From contig RXJK01000240.1 in assembly GCA_003963125.1 (NCBI GenBank), positions 1 to 35,053 of the forward strand: a stretch of 35,053 nucleotides of DNA, read 5' to 3'. This stretch comes from Hyphomicrobiales bacterium. Its GTDB lineage: Bacteria; Pseudomonadota; Alphaproteobacteria; Rhizobiales; Hyphomicrobiaceae. The notes under the pieces were generated by a model, which saw nothing but the letters and a program-made list of their open reading frames with translations, did not search any database and was not told the DNA's origin. Shown here piece after piece: positions 15,869 through 23,274 of this stretch. Each line of letters opens with the position of its first letter. Positions within the stretch are counted from its first letter, which is position 1. The position numbers and the translations under genes are program-made.

Positions 15869-16654
15869 TCAGCGCGGCGCCATGCGCAGCGCGCCGTCGA
15901 GGCGGATGCACTCGCCGTTGAGCATGATGTTCTCGCAGATTTGCACGGCGAGCTGCGCATATTCCGTCGGGCTGCCGAGGCGCGCCGGGAACGGCACCGA
16001 AGCCGCGAGCGAGCGCTGTGCCTCTTCGGAGAGACCGGCGAACATTGGCGTCAGGAACAGGCCCGGCAGGATCGAGTTCACGCGGATGCCGTCCTTCGAC
16101 AGGTCGCGCGCGATCGGCAGCGTCATGGAGGCGACGCCGCCCTTGGACGCCGAGTACGCCACCTGGCCGATCTGGCCATCCTGGGCCGCGACCGAGGCCG
16201 TGCAGATGATCACGCCGCGCTCGCCGTCCTTGTTGAGGGGCTCGACCGCCTGCATGCCGATGCACGACTTCGAGATCATCAGGAACGTGCCGATCAGATT
16301 GATCTGGATGACCTTCGTGAACGTGGCGAGATCGTGCGGCTCGATCGCGCCGGTCTCCTTCACGCGCCGCGAGATGCGCTTGGCCACGCCGATGCCCGCG
16401 CAGTTGACGAGAATGCGCTCTTGGCCGTGGGCCTTGCGCGCGGCGGCGAGCGCGTCGACGACGTTTTGCTCGTTCGTCACGTCGCACTTGAAGAAGGCGC
16501 CGCCGATGTCGGCCGCGTGCTTCTTGCCGAGCTCCTCGTTGAGATCGAAGAGGGAGACCTTCACGCCCTTGGCGGCGAGCGCCTTGGCGGTGGCGGCGCC
16601 GAGGCCGGACGCGCCGCCCGTGACCACGGCTGCGATCGAATTATTGAGTTCCAT
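15869..16654 (-). CDS. SDR dehydrogenase, 3-hydroxyacyl-CoA dehydrogenase type-2-like
   Basis: The product is a 261-aa classical short-chain dehydrogenase. The Rossmann motif TGGASGLG is at 12–19, Asp37 at the end of beta-2 (LFDLNE) favours NAD+, NCAGIG is at 84–89, and the catalytic Ser154, Tyr167 and Lys171 (YSASK) are intact. The overall sequence (ATAKALAAKGVKVSLFDLN, GQIGQVAYSASKGG) resembles HSD17B10-type 3-hydroxyacyl-CoA or 2-methyl-3-hydroxybutyryl-CoA dehydrogenases. It starts 18 bases after the TRAP permease stop, so it is the last gene of that operon and may act on the imported acid once it is activated to a CoA ester. Confidence 0.9.
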   Translation of the reverse strand: MELNNSIAAVVTGGASGLGAATAKALAAKGVKVSLFDLNEELGKKHAADIGGAFFKCDVTNEQNVVDALAAARKAHGQERILVNCAGIGVAKRISRRVKETGAIEPHDLATFTKVIQINLIGTFLMISKSCIGMQAVEPLNKDGERGVIICTASVAAQDGQIGQVAYSASKGGVASMTLPIARDLSKDGIRVNSILPGLFLTPMFAGLSEEAQRSLAASVPFPARLGSPTEYAQLAVQICENIMLNGECIRLDGALRMAPR

Positions 16655-16672
16655 GGGATGTCCGCTCCAACG

Positions 16673-18736
16673 TCATGTGCTGCTTGTCTTTGTCTCAGGG
16701 GCCGGCCGCATCCATTGCATCCCGATGGCCACGACCGCAAGTATTATTGCTATGAGCAACGGATGCCACAGGTGCACCTTGGCGATCATGGTGATGGCAT
16801 CCACCAGCGAGGGGAACACCAGCAGCATCCCGGCGAGCACGAACAGCACCGTCTCCAAGATGTTGCTTTGCTTCAGGAAGCGCCCCTGGAAGGCGAAGGC
16901 GAGCAGCACGATGCCGCCGGCCGTCTGCGCCGTGATGGTGATGATGTCGAACCAGCTGCCGCCCTTCGGCACCTTGCCGAGCAGCCCGATGCCGAGCGGA
17001 TCGCACACGAAGATGAACGGCACCAGGAACGCCGGCATCGTGTATTTCCACGCCTGCATGGTGGTCTTGTAGGGGCTGCCGCCCGTGATGGCCGCGGCCG
17101 CGAACGGCGACAGCGCCGTCGGCGGCGAAACTTCCGACAGCACCGCGTAGTAGAAGATGAACATGTGCGCGGCATAGTCCGGCACGCCGAGCTTGATGAG
17201 CGCCGGCGCCGCGATCACGGCGCACATGATGTAGGACGCCGTCACCGGCACCGCGAGGCCGACCACCCACACGATCGCCGCAGAAAACAGCGCCGTCAGC
17301 ACGAGGTTGCCCTGCGCGTAGCCGATGATGATGTCGGCGAAGCGCTGCGCGAGACCCGTCAGCGTCGTCACGCCGACGATGATGCCGGCGGTCGCGCACG
17401 TCGCCGCGATGTTGAGCACGCCCGTGGTGCCCTCCGCCATGGCGCGCACGAACTTCGGCGGCGTCAGCGCCGTGTCCCGGCGGAAGTAGCTCACCGCGAT
17501 GGCGAGGATCGTCGCCCAGAACACCGACAGCACCGGCGACATGCCGTAGATCATCAAGACGATGATCGAGATCAGCGACGCGAAGTGGAACCAGTAGCTC
17601 TTGGTGATGCCCCAGAGCGTGCCCTCCTGCACGAGCAGCTTGCCGCCGCCGCCGTACTTGGCCGCGTCGAGCTCCACCATCACCAGGATGCCGAAGTAGT
17701 AGAGAATGGTCGGCAGCGCCGCCATCCAGATCACGTCGAGATAGGAGATCTTGAGGAATTCCGCGATCAGGAAGGCCGCGGCACCGAGCACGGGCGGCGA
17801 GATGATGGCCCCGAGCCCGCCGGCAGCGAGCAGCCCGCCCGCCGCGTTCTTCTCGTAGCCCGCTTTTTCCAGAAGCGGATAGGCGACGGTGCCGATCGTC
17901 ACGGTCGTCGCGACGCCAGATCCCGAAGGCCCGCCAAGCAGGAACGACGACAGCACCACGGCGCGGCCCGCCGCGTTGCGCTTTCCACCCATCGCCGCGA
18001 ACGAGAAGTCGATGAAGAATTTTCCGGCCCCGGAGTATTGCAGCACCGCGCCGAAGATCGTGAACAGGATGATCAGGCTCGAGGACACGTCGACCGTCGT
18101 GCCGAAGATGCCTTCGAGCGTCATGTAGAGATGCCCGACGAGGCGCTCGATCGAATAGCCGCGATGCGTCCAGGGCGCCGGCAGGTACTTGCCGAACAGC
18201 GCGTAGCCGATGAACACCAGCGACACGACCGGCATGATCCAGCCGGACGAGCGCCGCGTGGCTTCCAGTAGCAGCACGATCAGCGCGATGCCGACGTAGA
18301 AGTCCATCGGGTCGGGGTCGACAGCGCGATCCCCGAACTCCGGCCCCTGGTACAGGATGTAGCCGAGCACACCGATGCTCGCGAGCGCACACACCCAGTC
18401 GATCAAAGTCACCCGGTTGCGCAGGCTCTTGGCCATCGGGAACAGCAGGAAGATCAGCGCCAGGATCAGGCCCACGTGCATCGGCCGCAGCATGTAGGTC
18501 GGGATGATCGGCGCCGCGCCGAACGGAGGCGCGCCGGCCGCCGCCGCATAGAGGTGGAGCAGCGACACGCACACCGCGAACGCCGTCAGGAAGGTGCCGA
18601 GAAAGCCCGCGAACCGGTTGGTTGCGCCCTCTTCCTCTTCGATCAGCTCCTCGACCTTCTTGCGGGTATCTTCCGCAAGCTCGCCGCCTTCGAGGACCTG
18701 CTCGATCGACACGTCCTGGCGCGAATTCGCTGTCAT
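16673..18736 (-). CDS. TRAP transporter permease, DctQ–DctM fusion (TAXI type)
   Basis: The product is 687 aa. It combines the small 4-helix (DctQ) and large 12-helix (DctM) subunits of a sodium- or proton-coupled tripartite transporter, the arrangement usual with TAXI binding proteins. An acidic N-terminal stretch (EDTRKKVEELIEEEEG) precedes the first helix, and about 16 hydrophobic segments follow. DctM hallmarks visible are GGPSGSGVATTVTIGTVAYP, AAGGLGAIISPPVLGAAAFL and, in the second half, SEVSPPTALSPFAAAAITGG. The ATG at 18736 (GGGAG upstream) is chosen over 18847, whose extension is Arg-rich and overlaps the terminator side. Downstream is the SDR gene and upstream, past a terminator, the binding protein. 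Confidence 0.92.
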   Translation of the reverse strand: MTANSRQDVSIEQVLEGGELAEDTRKKVEELIEEEEGATNRFAGFLGTFLTAFAVCVSLLHLYAAAAGAPPFGAAPIIPTYMLRPMHVGLILALIFLLFPMAKSLRNRVTLIDWVCALASIGVLGYILYQGPEFGDRAVDPDPMDFYVGIALIVLLLEATRRSSGWIMPVVSLVFIGYALFGKYLPAPWTHRGYSIERLVGHLYMTLEGIFGTTVDVSSSLIILFTIFGAVLQYSGAGKFFIDFSFAAMGGKRNAAGRAVVLSSFLLGGPSGSGVATTVTIGTVAYPLLEKAGYEKNAAGGLLAAGGLGAIISPPVLGAAAFLIAEFLKISYLDVIWMAALPTILYYFGILVMVELDAAKYGGGGKLLVQEGTLWGITKSYWFHFASLISIIVLMIYGMSPVLSVFWATILAIAVSYFRRDTALTPPKFVRAMAEGTTGVLNIAATCATAGIIVGVTTLTGLAQRFADIIIGYAQGNLVLTALFSAAIVWVVGLAVPVTASYIMCAVIAAPALIKLGVPDYAAHMFIFYYAVLSEVSPPTALSPFAAAAITGGSPYKTTMQAWKYTMPAFLVPFIFVCDPLGIGLLGKVPKGGSWFDIITITAQTAGGIVLLAFAFQGRFLKQSNILETVLFVLAGMLLVFPSLVDAITMIAKVHLWHPLLIAIILAVVAIGMQWMRPAPETKTSST

Positions 18737-18860
18737 GCGTCCCACTCCCTGCGGCCGCGGTGCGCTGCGGCCTTCGTCCCGTTTTTCTGCAAAGCCTATC
18801 CCAAGCCGCGATGCACGGCCAACTTTGGCGTTCGTTGGTCGCTGCAATCAGCTCTTCGAT

Positions 18861-18894
18861 AAAGGAAAATGCCGCCGGTCGTCAGTCCGGCGGC
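18861..18894 (-). terminator. Strong hairpin terminator between TAXI binding protein and TRAP permease
   Basis: Arms GCCGCCGG (18871–18878) and CCGGCGGC (18887–18894) pair perfectly around an 8-base loop. The minus strand continues ATTTTCCTTT. It begins 26 bases after the binding-protein stop and ends about 125 bases before the permease start. Partial read-through would give more binding protein than permease, as common for such systems. Confidence 0.75.
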
Positions 18895-18920
18895 AGTCTT
18901 TGGTTACGAGGCTCCGGACC

Positions 18921-19886
18921 TCAGTCGACCTTGATGCCGGCCTCGGCGAAATACTTCAGCGCGCCGGGATGCCAGGGGATGCCTGCGTTGGCCGACTTCT
19001 GGTTCTCGACCTTGATGTTCAGCGCTTCCTTGTGGACCTTGCCGAGGTCCTCGCGCTTTTCGAGCATCAGCTTGGTGAGCTTGTAGGCCATGTCCTCGGG
19101 GAAGTCGTCGCGGGCCGCGAGGATGTTCCAGACGGCCGCCACCTGGTTGTCCTTCTCCTGGTTCGGATAGGTGCCTTTGGCGATCGTGTAGGGGACGTAG
19201 ACGGGACCGTACTTGGCGACGATCTTGTCGACGAGATACCCGTGGTCGATCATCACCATCTTGATGCCGGGCGAAGCCGCCACGTCGGTGATGGCCGAGG
19301 TCGGCGCGCCAGCGACGAACATGAAGGCCTCGACCTTCTGGTCCTTGAGCGCGTTGGCGGATTCAGCGGCGCTCAGGCGCTCGCGCTTCATGTCCTTGTC
19401 TTTGTCCATGCCCGCCGCCTCGATCAGGCGGATGGCGAAGATCTCGGTGCCGCTGCCGGGCGCGCCCGTCGAGATGCGCTTGCCCTTCATGTCCTCGAAC
19501 TTTGTGATGCCGTTGCCCTCGAGCGTCACGATCTGCATGAGGTTGTTGTAGAGCACTGCCAGCGCCCTGATCGGCAGCTTTTTGGTGAACTTGTCCCGCC
19601 CGTTCACGGCGTCGACGGCCGTATCGACCTGCGTGAAGGCGAGGTCGGCGTTGCCCGAGCCCACGAGGCGCATGTTGTCGATCGAGCCGCCCGTCACTTC
19701 CGCCGTGGCCGTCGTGCCCGGGATCTCCTTCGAAATGATGGTGCCGAAGCCGCCGGCGAGCGGGTAGTAGACCCCGCCGGTGCCGCCGGTCGCGATGGTG
19801 AGCTGTTTGGTCTGGGCGTTGGCCGCCGTCGCGGCGACAACGATGCCGATGCCGAGCATCAGGCCCGGAAGGGCGCGCAATCTCAT
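18921..19886 (-). CDS. TAXI-family TRAP solute-binding protein
   Basis: The product is a 321-aa periplasmic binding protein. The signal peptide (1–24) ends ANA|Q. The mature part starts LTIATGGTGGVYYPLAGGFG, the family signature, followed by TGGSIDNMRLVGSGNADLAF and KRISTGAPGSGTEIFAIR. TAXI proteins bind carboxylates such as glutamate, 2-oxoglutarate or related acids, and the ligand here is unknown. ATG 19886 has GGGAGA upstream. A small dyad GTTCGC-N6-GCGAAC (19905–19922) lies in its leader and could be an operator. It forms a transporter with the permease downstream. Confidence 0.92.
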   Translation of the reverse strand: MRLRALPGLMLGIGIVVAATAANAQTKQLTIATGGTGGVYYPLAGGFGTIISKEIPGTTATAEVTGGSIDNMRLVGSGNADLAFTQVDTAVDAVNGRDKFTKKLPIRALAVLYNNLMQIVTLEGNGITKFEDMKGKRISTGAPGSGTEIFAIRLIEAAGMDKDKDMKRERLSAAESANALKDQKVEAFMFVAGAPTSAITDVAASPGIKMVMIDHGYLVDKIVAKYGPVYVPYTIAKGTYPNQEKDNQVAAVWNILAARDDFPEDMAYKLTKLMLEKREDLGKVHKEALNIKVENQKSANAGIPWHPGALKYFAEAGIKVD

Positions 19887-20369
19887 GGATGTCTCCCTAG
19901 GAAGGTTCGCTTGTTTGCGAACTCGAGCCAACGCTCTTAGCCGATGGCTGGATTTCGCGGAACTATTCTAACGGCTTAGGAAACAGAGTTGCCGGTAGCC
20001 CACGGCCGCACACGCAGCTTATCTCCAGGCTCGGGGCAACCGGAAAGTGAACTTCCGCCTACGACACCCTTCAACTGTCATCCCGGTGCTTGTCACCGGG
20101 ATCCATCCCTCCGCGAGGCCTGCGCAAGAGGCACGCTGGACCCCGGCAACACGTGCCGGGGTGACAAAAGTGGGGCTGCAGGCGCTCGCCTCACGTTGTC
20201 TGTCAGTCCGCGTTTTCGTTGCTCAGGCTACGTGACCGCCAGGTGTTCGGAGACATAGCCGACACTTTCTTCCAGCGAGGTACCCCCTTGGGAGACCGAC
20301 CTTCCCAGTTTCAGCGTGCGCGGGCTTTGGCGCTGGGCTAAGCAACGGCCGAAACGAGCGAGCCCGTCC
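19887..20369. other. Divergent intergenic region with a second inverted repeat pair
   Basis: These 483 bases separate the TAXI gene (minus) from the SpoU methyltransferase (plus). I see no gene. They hold the dyad GTTCGC-N6-GCGAAC at 19905–19922 and the covarying repeat pair 20076–20105/20137–20166. A possible -10 (TAGAAT, minus strand, near 19970) lacks a convincing -35. Confidence 0.55.
20076..20166. repeat. Second family of REP/BIME-like inverted repeat pair
   Basis: Units 20076–20105 and 20137–20166 (30 bases each) are inverted copies with the frame TGTCA-arm-TGT-arm-TCCA. One unit has TCCCGGTG/CACCGGGA arms; the other, read in the same orientation, has CCCCGGCA/TGCCGGGG. Differences between the copies are paired, so each unit keeps a hairpin. 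This is a different sequence family from the pair at 6824–6915. Confidence 0.78.
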
Positions 20370-20939
20370 ATGCGCGACCCCAACCTTTCTCCCCTGCCAC
20401 GCGGCTACTTCGCCGTGGGGGCGGAGCGCATCTCGAAGGCCCTGAACCTCGGCAACCTGCTGCGCTCCGCTCACGGCTTTGGCGCCGCCTTCACCTTCAC
20501 CCTAGGGGCAACCTACCAGGCGTTGGAAGCCCGCGCGGACACCTCCAAGGGCAGCCGGCATTTGCCGCACTACAACTGGACCAGCCTCGACGACATGGTG
20601 CTGCCGGAGGGTTGCCGCCTCGTCGGCGTCGAATTGCTTGAAGACGCCATCGACCTTCCGAGCTTCCGCCACCCCTTGCGGGCGGCGTACGTGCTGGGCC
20701 CCGAGCAGGGCTCGCTGTCGCCGGCGCTCGTCGCCCGCTGCGACTACATCATCAAGATCCCGACGAGCTTCTGCGTGAACGTCGCCATGGCCGGCGCCAT
20801 CGTCATGTACGACCGCATTCGCTCCCTGGGCCATTTCCCCGACCGCCCCCTGACCGAAGGCGGCCCCATCGCGGCCGGCGACGGCGCCATCCGCCGCAGC
20901 AAATCCCGCACCGGCGAACCGAGGCGGTTGAAGGGGTGA
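20370..20939 (+). CDS. SpoU/TrmH-family RNA 2'-O-methyltransferase
   Basis: The product is a 189-aa SPOUT-fold methyltransferase using S-adenosylmethionine. Motif 1 is NLGNLLRSAHGFGA (27–40), motif 2 LGPEQGSLSPALVARCD (109–125) and motif 3 IPTSFCVNVAMAGAIVMYD (130–148), which form the trefoil-knot cofactor site. In this family motif 1 normally carries NxGxxxRxA, present here with Arg32. Whether it modifies tRNA or rRNA cannot be said. ATG 20370 follows a weak GAGCGAG; the upstream extension of the frame to 20316 has no better site. Its TGA overlaps a GTG (GTGA at 20936) that opens a short, apparently broken frame. Confidence 0.87.
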   Translation: MRDPNLSPLPRGYFAVGAERISKALNLGNLLRSAHGFGAAFTFTLGATYQALEARADTSKGSRHLPHYNWTSLDDMVLPEGCRLVGVELLEDAIDLPSFRHPLRAAYVLGPEQGSLSPALVARCDYIIKIPTSFCVNVAMAGAIVMYDRIRSLGHFPDRPLTEGGPIAAGDGAIRRSKSRTGEPRRLKG

Positions 20940-21080
20940 CGCTAGACTTAAATCAAATTGCTGAGCAGCTGACCGAGGTGCTCGGCCAACGCACAAATAC
21001 ATTACGTGTACGTTCGATCTACTTTCATTGAAACGTTGCGTTACCTCATCGACCTTGACCTACGCCCTGATGACTTTTAG
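20936..21080 (+). pseudogene. Possible frameshifted gene remnant downstream of the SpoU gene
   Basis: A GTG overlapping the methyltransferase stop opens a 31-codon frame (TLDLNQIAEQLTEVLGQR, then RSIYF) ending at 21031. In the +1 frame, open across the same place, protein-like sequence continues (IETLRYLIDLDLRPDDF) to a TAG at 21078–21080. Joined at about 21026 they make one plausible 47-residue segment, as if one base had been gained in a short gene or gene remnant. I do not recognise the family, and both frames could be chance. Confidence 0.25.
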
Positions 21081-21144
21081 CCTGAAGCGCCACGGGAAAT
21101 ACTCGTGTGCTATGTCGAGTGATATACTTTGTTCGGAGGGGTGC

Positions 21145-21387
21145 ATGACTGTTAAGGCAACTGTGTCGCTCTTGAGTCTGCTTCTGAATACGGCTACCGC
21201 TACATCCTCTTTTTCGGCTCCTATTATAGATCCAATGTCTTTAGCGAAAAAGGTCGACACCGATGTTGTAAATGTGAGCTATGATTGGACCTTGCAACAG
21301 AGATTGCAGAAAGACCAACTTGCTCAAAAATGCGGCCATGTAACAAGCTACACGAATGCAATGAACGACCGTAATTGCGACGATTGA
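21145..21387 (+). CDS. Candidate graspetide precursor peptide, 80 aa
   Basis: I do not recognise this protein by sequence. It is 80 aa with an excellent ribosome binding site (CGGAGGGG at 21134–21141, ATG at 21145); the open frame extends back to 21028 without such a site. Residues 1–24 are moderately hydrophobic (TVSLLSLLLNTATATSSFSA) and could be a weak signal or part of a leader. A polar helical middle follows (LQQRLQKDQLAQK). The C-terminus reads CGHVTSYTNAMNDRNCDD: Thr67, Ser68 and Thr70 precede Asp75, Asp79 and Asp80. Such a hydroxyl-then-acid pattern is what ATP-grasp graspetide ligases crosslink. The next gene is such a ligase. Base composition is AT-rich like the ligase gene and unlike the flanks. 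Confidence 0.6.
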   Translation: MTVKATVSLLSLLLNTATATSSFSAPIIDPMSLAKKVDTDVVNVSYDWTLQQRLQKDQLAQKCGHVTSYTNAMNDRNCDD

Positions 21388-21415
21388 TTTCATGCTTTTT
21401 CGCCTGTCCAATCGA

Positions 21416-21450
21416 GGCGGGTGCTCGTCGTAATGAAACGAGTGCCCGCC
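21416..21450 (+). promoter_or_regulatory. Stem-loop between precursor and ligase genes
   Basis: GGCGGGTGCTCGT (21416–21428) pairs with ACGAGTGCCCGCC (21438–21450): 13 pairs including two G·U, with a 9-base loop. No U-tract follows on either strand, so it is not a classical terminator. In this position it may stabilise the upstream mRNA end or lower ligase expression relative to the precursor. Confidence 0.5.
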
Positions 21451-21559
21451 ATTCACGGAAAGCGCATAAGCGTCGGGGATGGGCAGGCGGGTCGCCGCCG
21501 CGAAACATGCGTAAGCTCTACGCAAATTAAGCTCTGCCCAAATAGTGAAAGCCCCGCCC

Positions 21560-22525
21560 GTGAGTGTCCTATTTTTGCTGACCAACAGCGTAGATATTAC
21601 AGCTGATTGTTTCGCGCATCTATGTAAGATGCATGGACAATCTATGTTTCGATTTAATGTTGATTTATGGCAGGATTATAAATTTGCGTGGAATCATGAT
21701 GGGTTCTTGTTCCAGGATCCCACGGGGCGCACACTATCTTCAGAAGATGTTTCATCGTGTCTGTGGCGCAGGCCTTCATTTTGGCAAGCTGCGAAATGGA
21801 GGGAAATTGATGAAAATTCTCGCCAGTCAACGGAAGCGGAGCTCTACTCGATATTCCGAGAACTGAGCGAATGGGCTCGGGCACGCAAAAAACTTCGGCT
21901 CATAGAGCCAATGGCTGGGCGTAGAGTAGGGCGCCTCGCGCAAATGCGTGTTGCCAAAGATTTTTTTGCAGTACCCGATTGGTCGGTGGGCTGGGGATAT
22001 CGCAGACCTGAAGGCAAGGTGATGGTAAAGCGGTTTGCGCCCGAGCCGCTAGGTAGTCAACGAGATCTTTTCATTTCTGTTCAGTCCGTCGAGGCAGAGC
22101 GTTTATCTCCTTCGTATCCGTGGCTGACGCAGGAAATTGGCAAAGGTGACAGAGATGCGACGGTTCTGTTTGTTAATGGGGTATGTTTCGGATTCGAGAT
22201 GGAGCTGACTCGGGAGGAGTTGGGCGTAGAAGATTGGCGAACGTTAAATCTGGTTGAGAGCAGTCGATGGCGGCCGTGGAACCTATCGAACACGCTGTCT
22301 GACCTCATTAACTGCTTTATGAAGCGCTTGGGCCTGCGATTTGGTCGGCTTGATTTTCTTAAGACTGGAGAAGAGGTCACCTTCCTTGAAGTCAATCCTA
22401 ACGGTCAATTCGCGTGGCTTGATGATTCGGTTACTTTCAGCCTGCATCAAGCAGTGTTGACTGCTGCTTTGGATCCTGCATCCACAATTATGGGCGACGA
22501 ATGTGTATTGGAAGCAACTTCATAG
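21560..22525 (+). CDS. ATP-grasp peptide ligase, MvdC/MvdD (graspetide) family
   Basis: The product is 321 aa, the usual length for ATP-grasp ribosomal-peptide maturases, which form ester or amide bonds between Ser/Thr/Lys and Asp/Glu side chains of a precursor. The N-terminal pre-ATP-grasp part shows VLFLLTNSVD, FRFNVD (30–35) and LWRRPSFW (68–75), all family landmarks. QMRVAKDFFAVPDW (128–141) and VMVKRF (Lys157) begin the ATP-grasp fold. The metal site is RLDFLKTGEEVTFLEVNPNG, with Asp265, Glu277 and Asn279. GTG 21560 fits the family N-terminus best; GTG 21545 in the same frame is an alternative, and neither has a good ribosome binding site. Hand-counted GC at 21601–21720 is 46 of 120, far below the flanks, which suggests transfer. 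It ends 53 bases before the convergent Smr gene. Confidence 0.82.
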   Translation: MSVLFLLTNSVDITADCFAHLCKMHGQSMFRFNVDLWQDYKFAWNHDGFLFQDPTGRTLSSEDVSSCLWRRPSFWQAAKWREIDENSRQSTEAELYSIFRELSEWARARKKLRLIEPMAGRRVGRLAQMRVAKDFFAVPDWSVGWGYRRPEGKVMVKRFAPEPLGSQRDLFISVQSVEAERLSPSYPWLTQEIGKGDRDATVLFVNGVCFGFEMELTREELGVEDWRTLNLVESSRWRPWNLSNTLSDLINCFMKRLGLRFGRLDFLKTGEEVTFLEVNPNGQFAWLDDSVTFSLHQAVLTAALDPASTIMGDECVLEATS

Positions 22526-22578
22526 GCTGTGACGTGAAGCGCTCCGAGAGCTCCTGCTGATAGGCAATACCCGACAAC

Positions 22579-23274
22579 TCACTCCTCCTCCCAGCCTCGA
22601 TCCGGTCGCCGCAGGCGGACGTAGAGCGCGCCTTCGCCGCCGTGGCGCGGGCCCGCCGTAGTGAAACCGATCACGAACGCGCGCATGTCGGGCTCGTCGA
22701 GCCATTGTGGCACCACGCGGCGCAGGATGCCGCGCTGCGGTTCGCCGAGCGCGTCGGCCAGGCGATCGATGGGCTCGCGCGCACCCTTGCCGGTGATCAC
22801 CAGCACCATGCGGCAGCCGCGGTCGTGCGCAGAGCGGATGAAGTGGATGAGCCGGTAACGCGCCTCGCTCTGGCGCAAGCCATGCAGGTCGAGCCGCGCA
22901 TCGATCTCGATCTTGCCGGAGGCCAGGTGCCGCATCTTGCGGCGGTCGAAGGCGGCAGCCGGCGGCGCGTGCGACTTGGGCGCCGGCGCAAGAGGCGAAC
23001 GATGGGGCGCCGGCTCCGACACGCGATCGGGCTCCCGAGGCGGTGGCGCGACGGTGCCCATGCCGCCGCGGACAGGACGCGGCGCAGGCTGACCCGGGCT
23101 TCCGCCCTCGGGCTCGTCATGCCCCGCTTGTTCAGGGACGCGCGGTTTCGCTTTCGCGTGGGGCGCAACCGTCGAAGCCACTTGCTTCCACAAGCTATCT
23201 TCTTCCGCGGTCACCCGCCGCACGCGCGGCCGCTTCGGCTCGGGCAGGCTCGGCGGCTTGCGCCCTCCCTTCAC
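22579..23274 (-). CDS. Smr-domain endonuclease-like protein
   Basis: The product is 231 aa. A long, charged, Pro-rich N-terminal region (1–125) precedes a C-terminal Smr (MutS2-C-like) domain, about 140–231. Domain landmarks are IDARLDLHGLRQSEA, VLVITGKGAREP and RRVVPQWL. Smr domains are nicking or RNA-cleaving nucleases, and proteobacterial stand-alone copies (YdaL/SmrA/SmrB) include a ribosome-collision endonuclease. GTG 23274 overlaps the TGA of mltA (GTGA), so translation is coupled. The longer open frame reaching 24348 is an mltA shadow. Confidence 0.9.
   Translation of the reverse strand: MKGGRKPPSLPEPKRPRVRRVTAEEDSLWKQVASTVAPHAKAKPRVPEQAGHDEPEGGSPGQPAPRPVRGGMGTVAPPPREPDRVSEPAPHRSPLAPAPKSHAPPAAAFDRRKMRHLASGKIEIDARLDLHGLRQSEARYRLIHFIRSAHDRGCRMVLVITGKGAREPIDRLADALGEPQRGILRRVVPQWLDEPDMRAFVIGFTTAGPRHGGEGALYVRLRRPDRGWEEE

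Noticed and set aside
15941-18271. A 776-codon open frame on the plus strand
   Set aside because: It is antisense to the SDR and TRAP permease genes, is dominated by Arg, His and Asp, and has no domain or ribosome binding site. Such frames are usual opposite GC-rich genes.
21421-21606. A 61-codon frame between the small peptide gene and the ligase
   Set aside because: It starts within the stem-loop, lacks a ribosome binding site, overlaps the ligase start in another frame and has no typical features.
20940-22560. Insertion sequence or prophage fragment in the AT-rich island
   Set aside because: No transposase or integrase frame, no terminal inverted repeats and no target-site duplication could be seen around the cassette.
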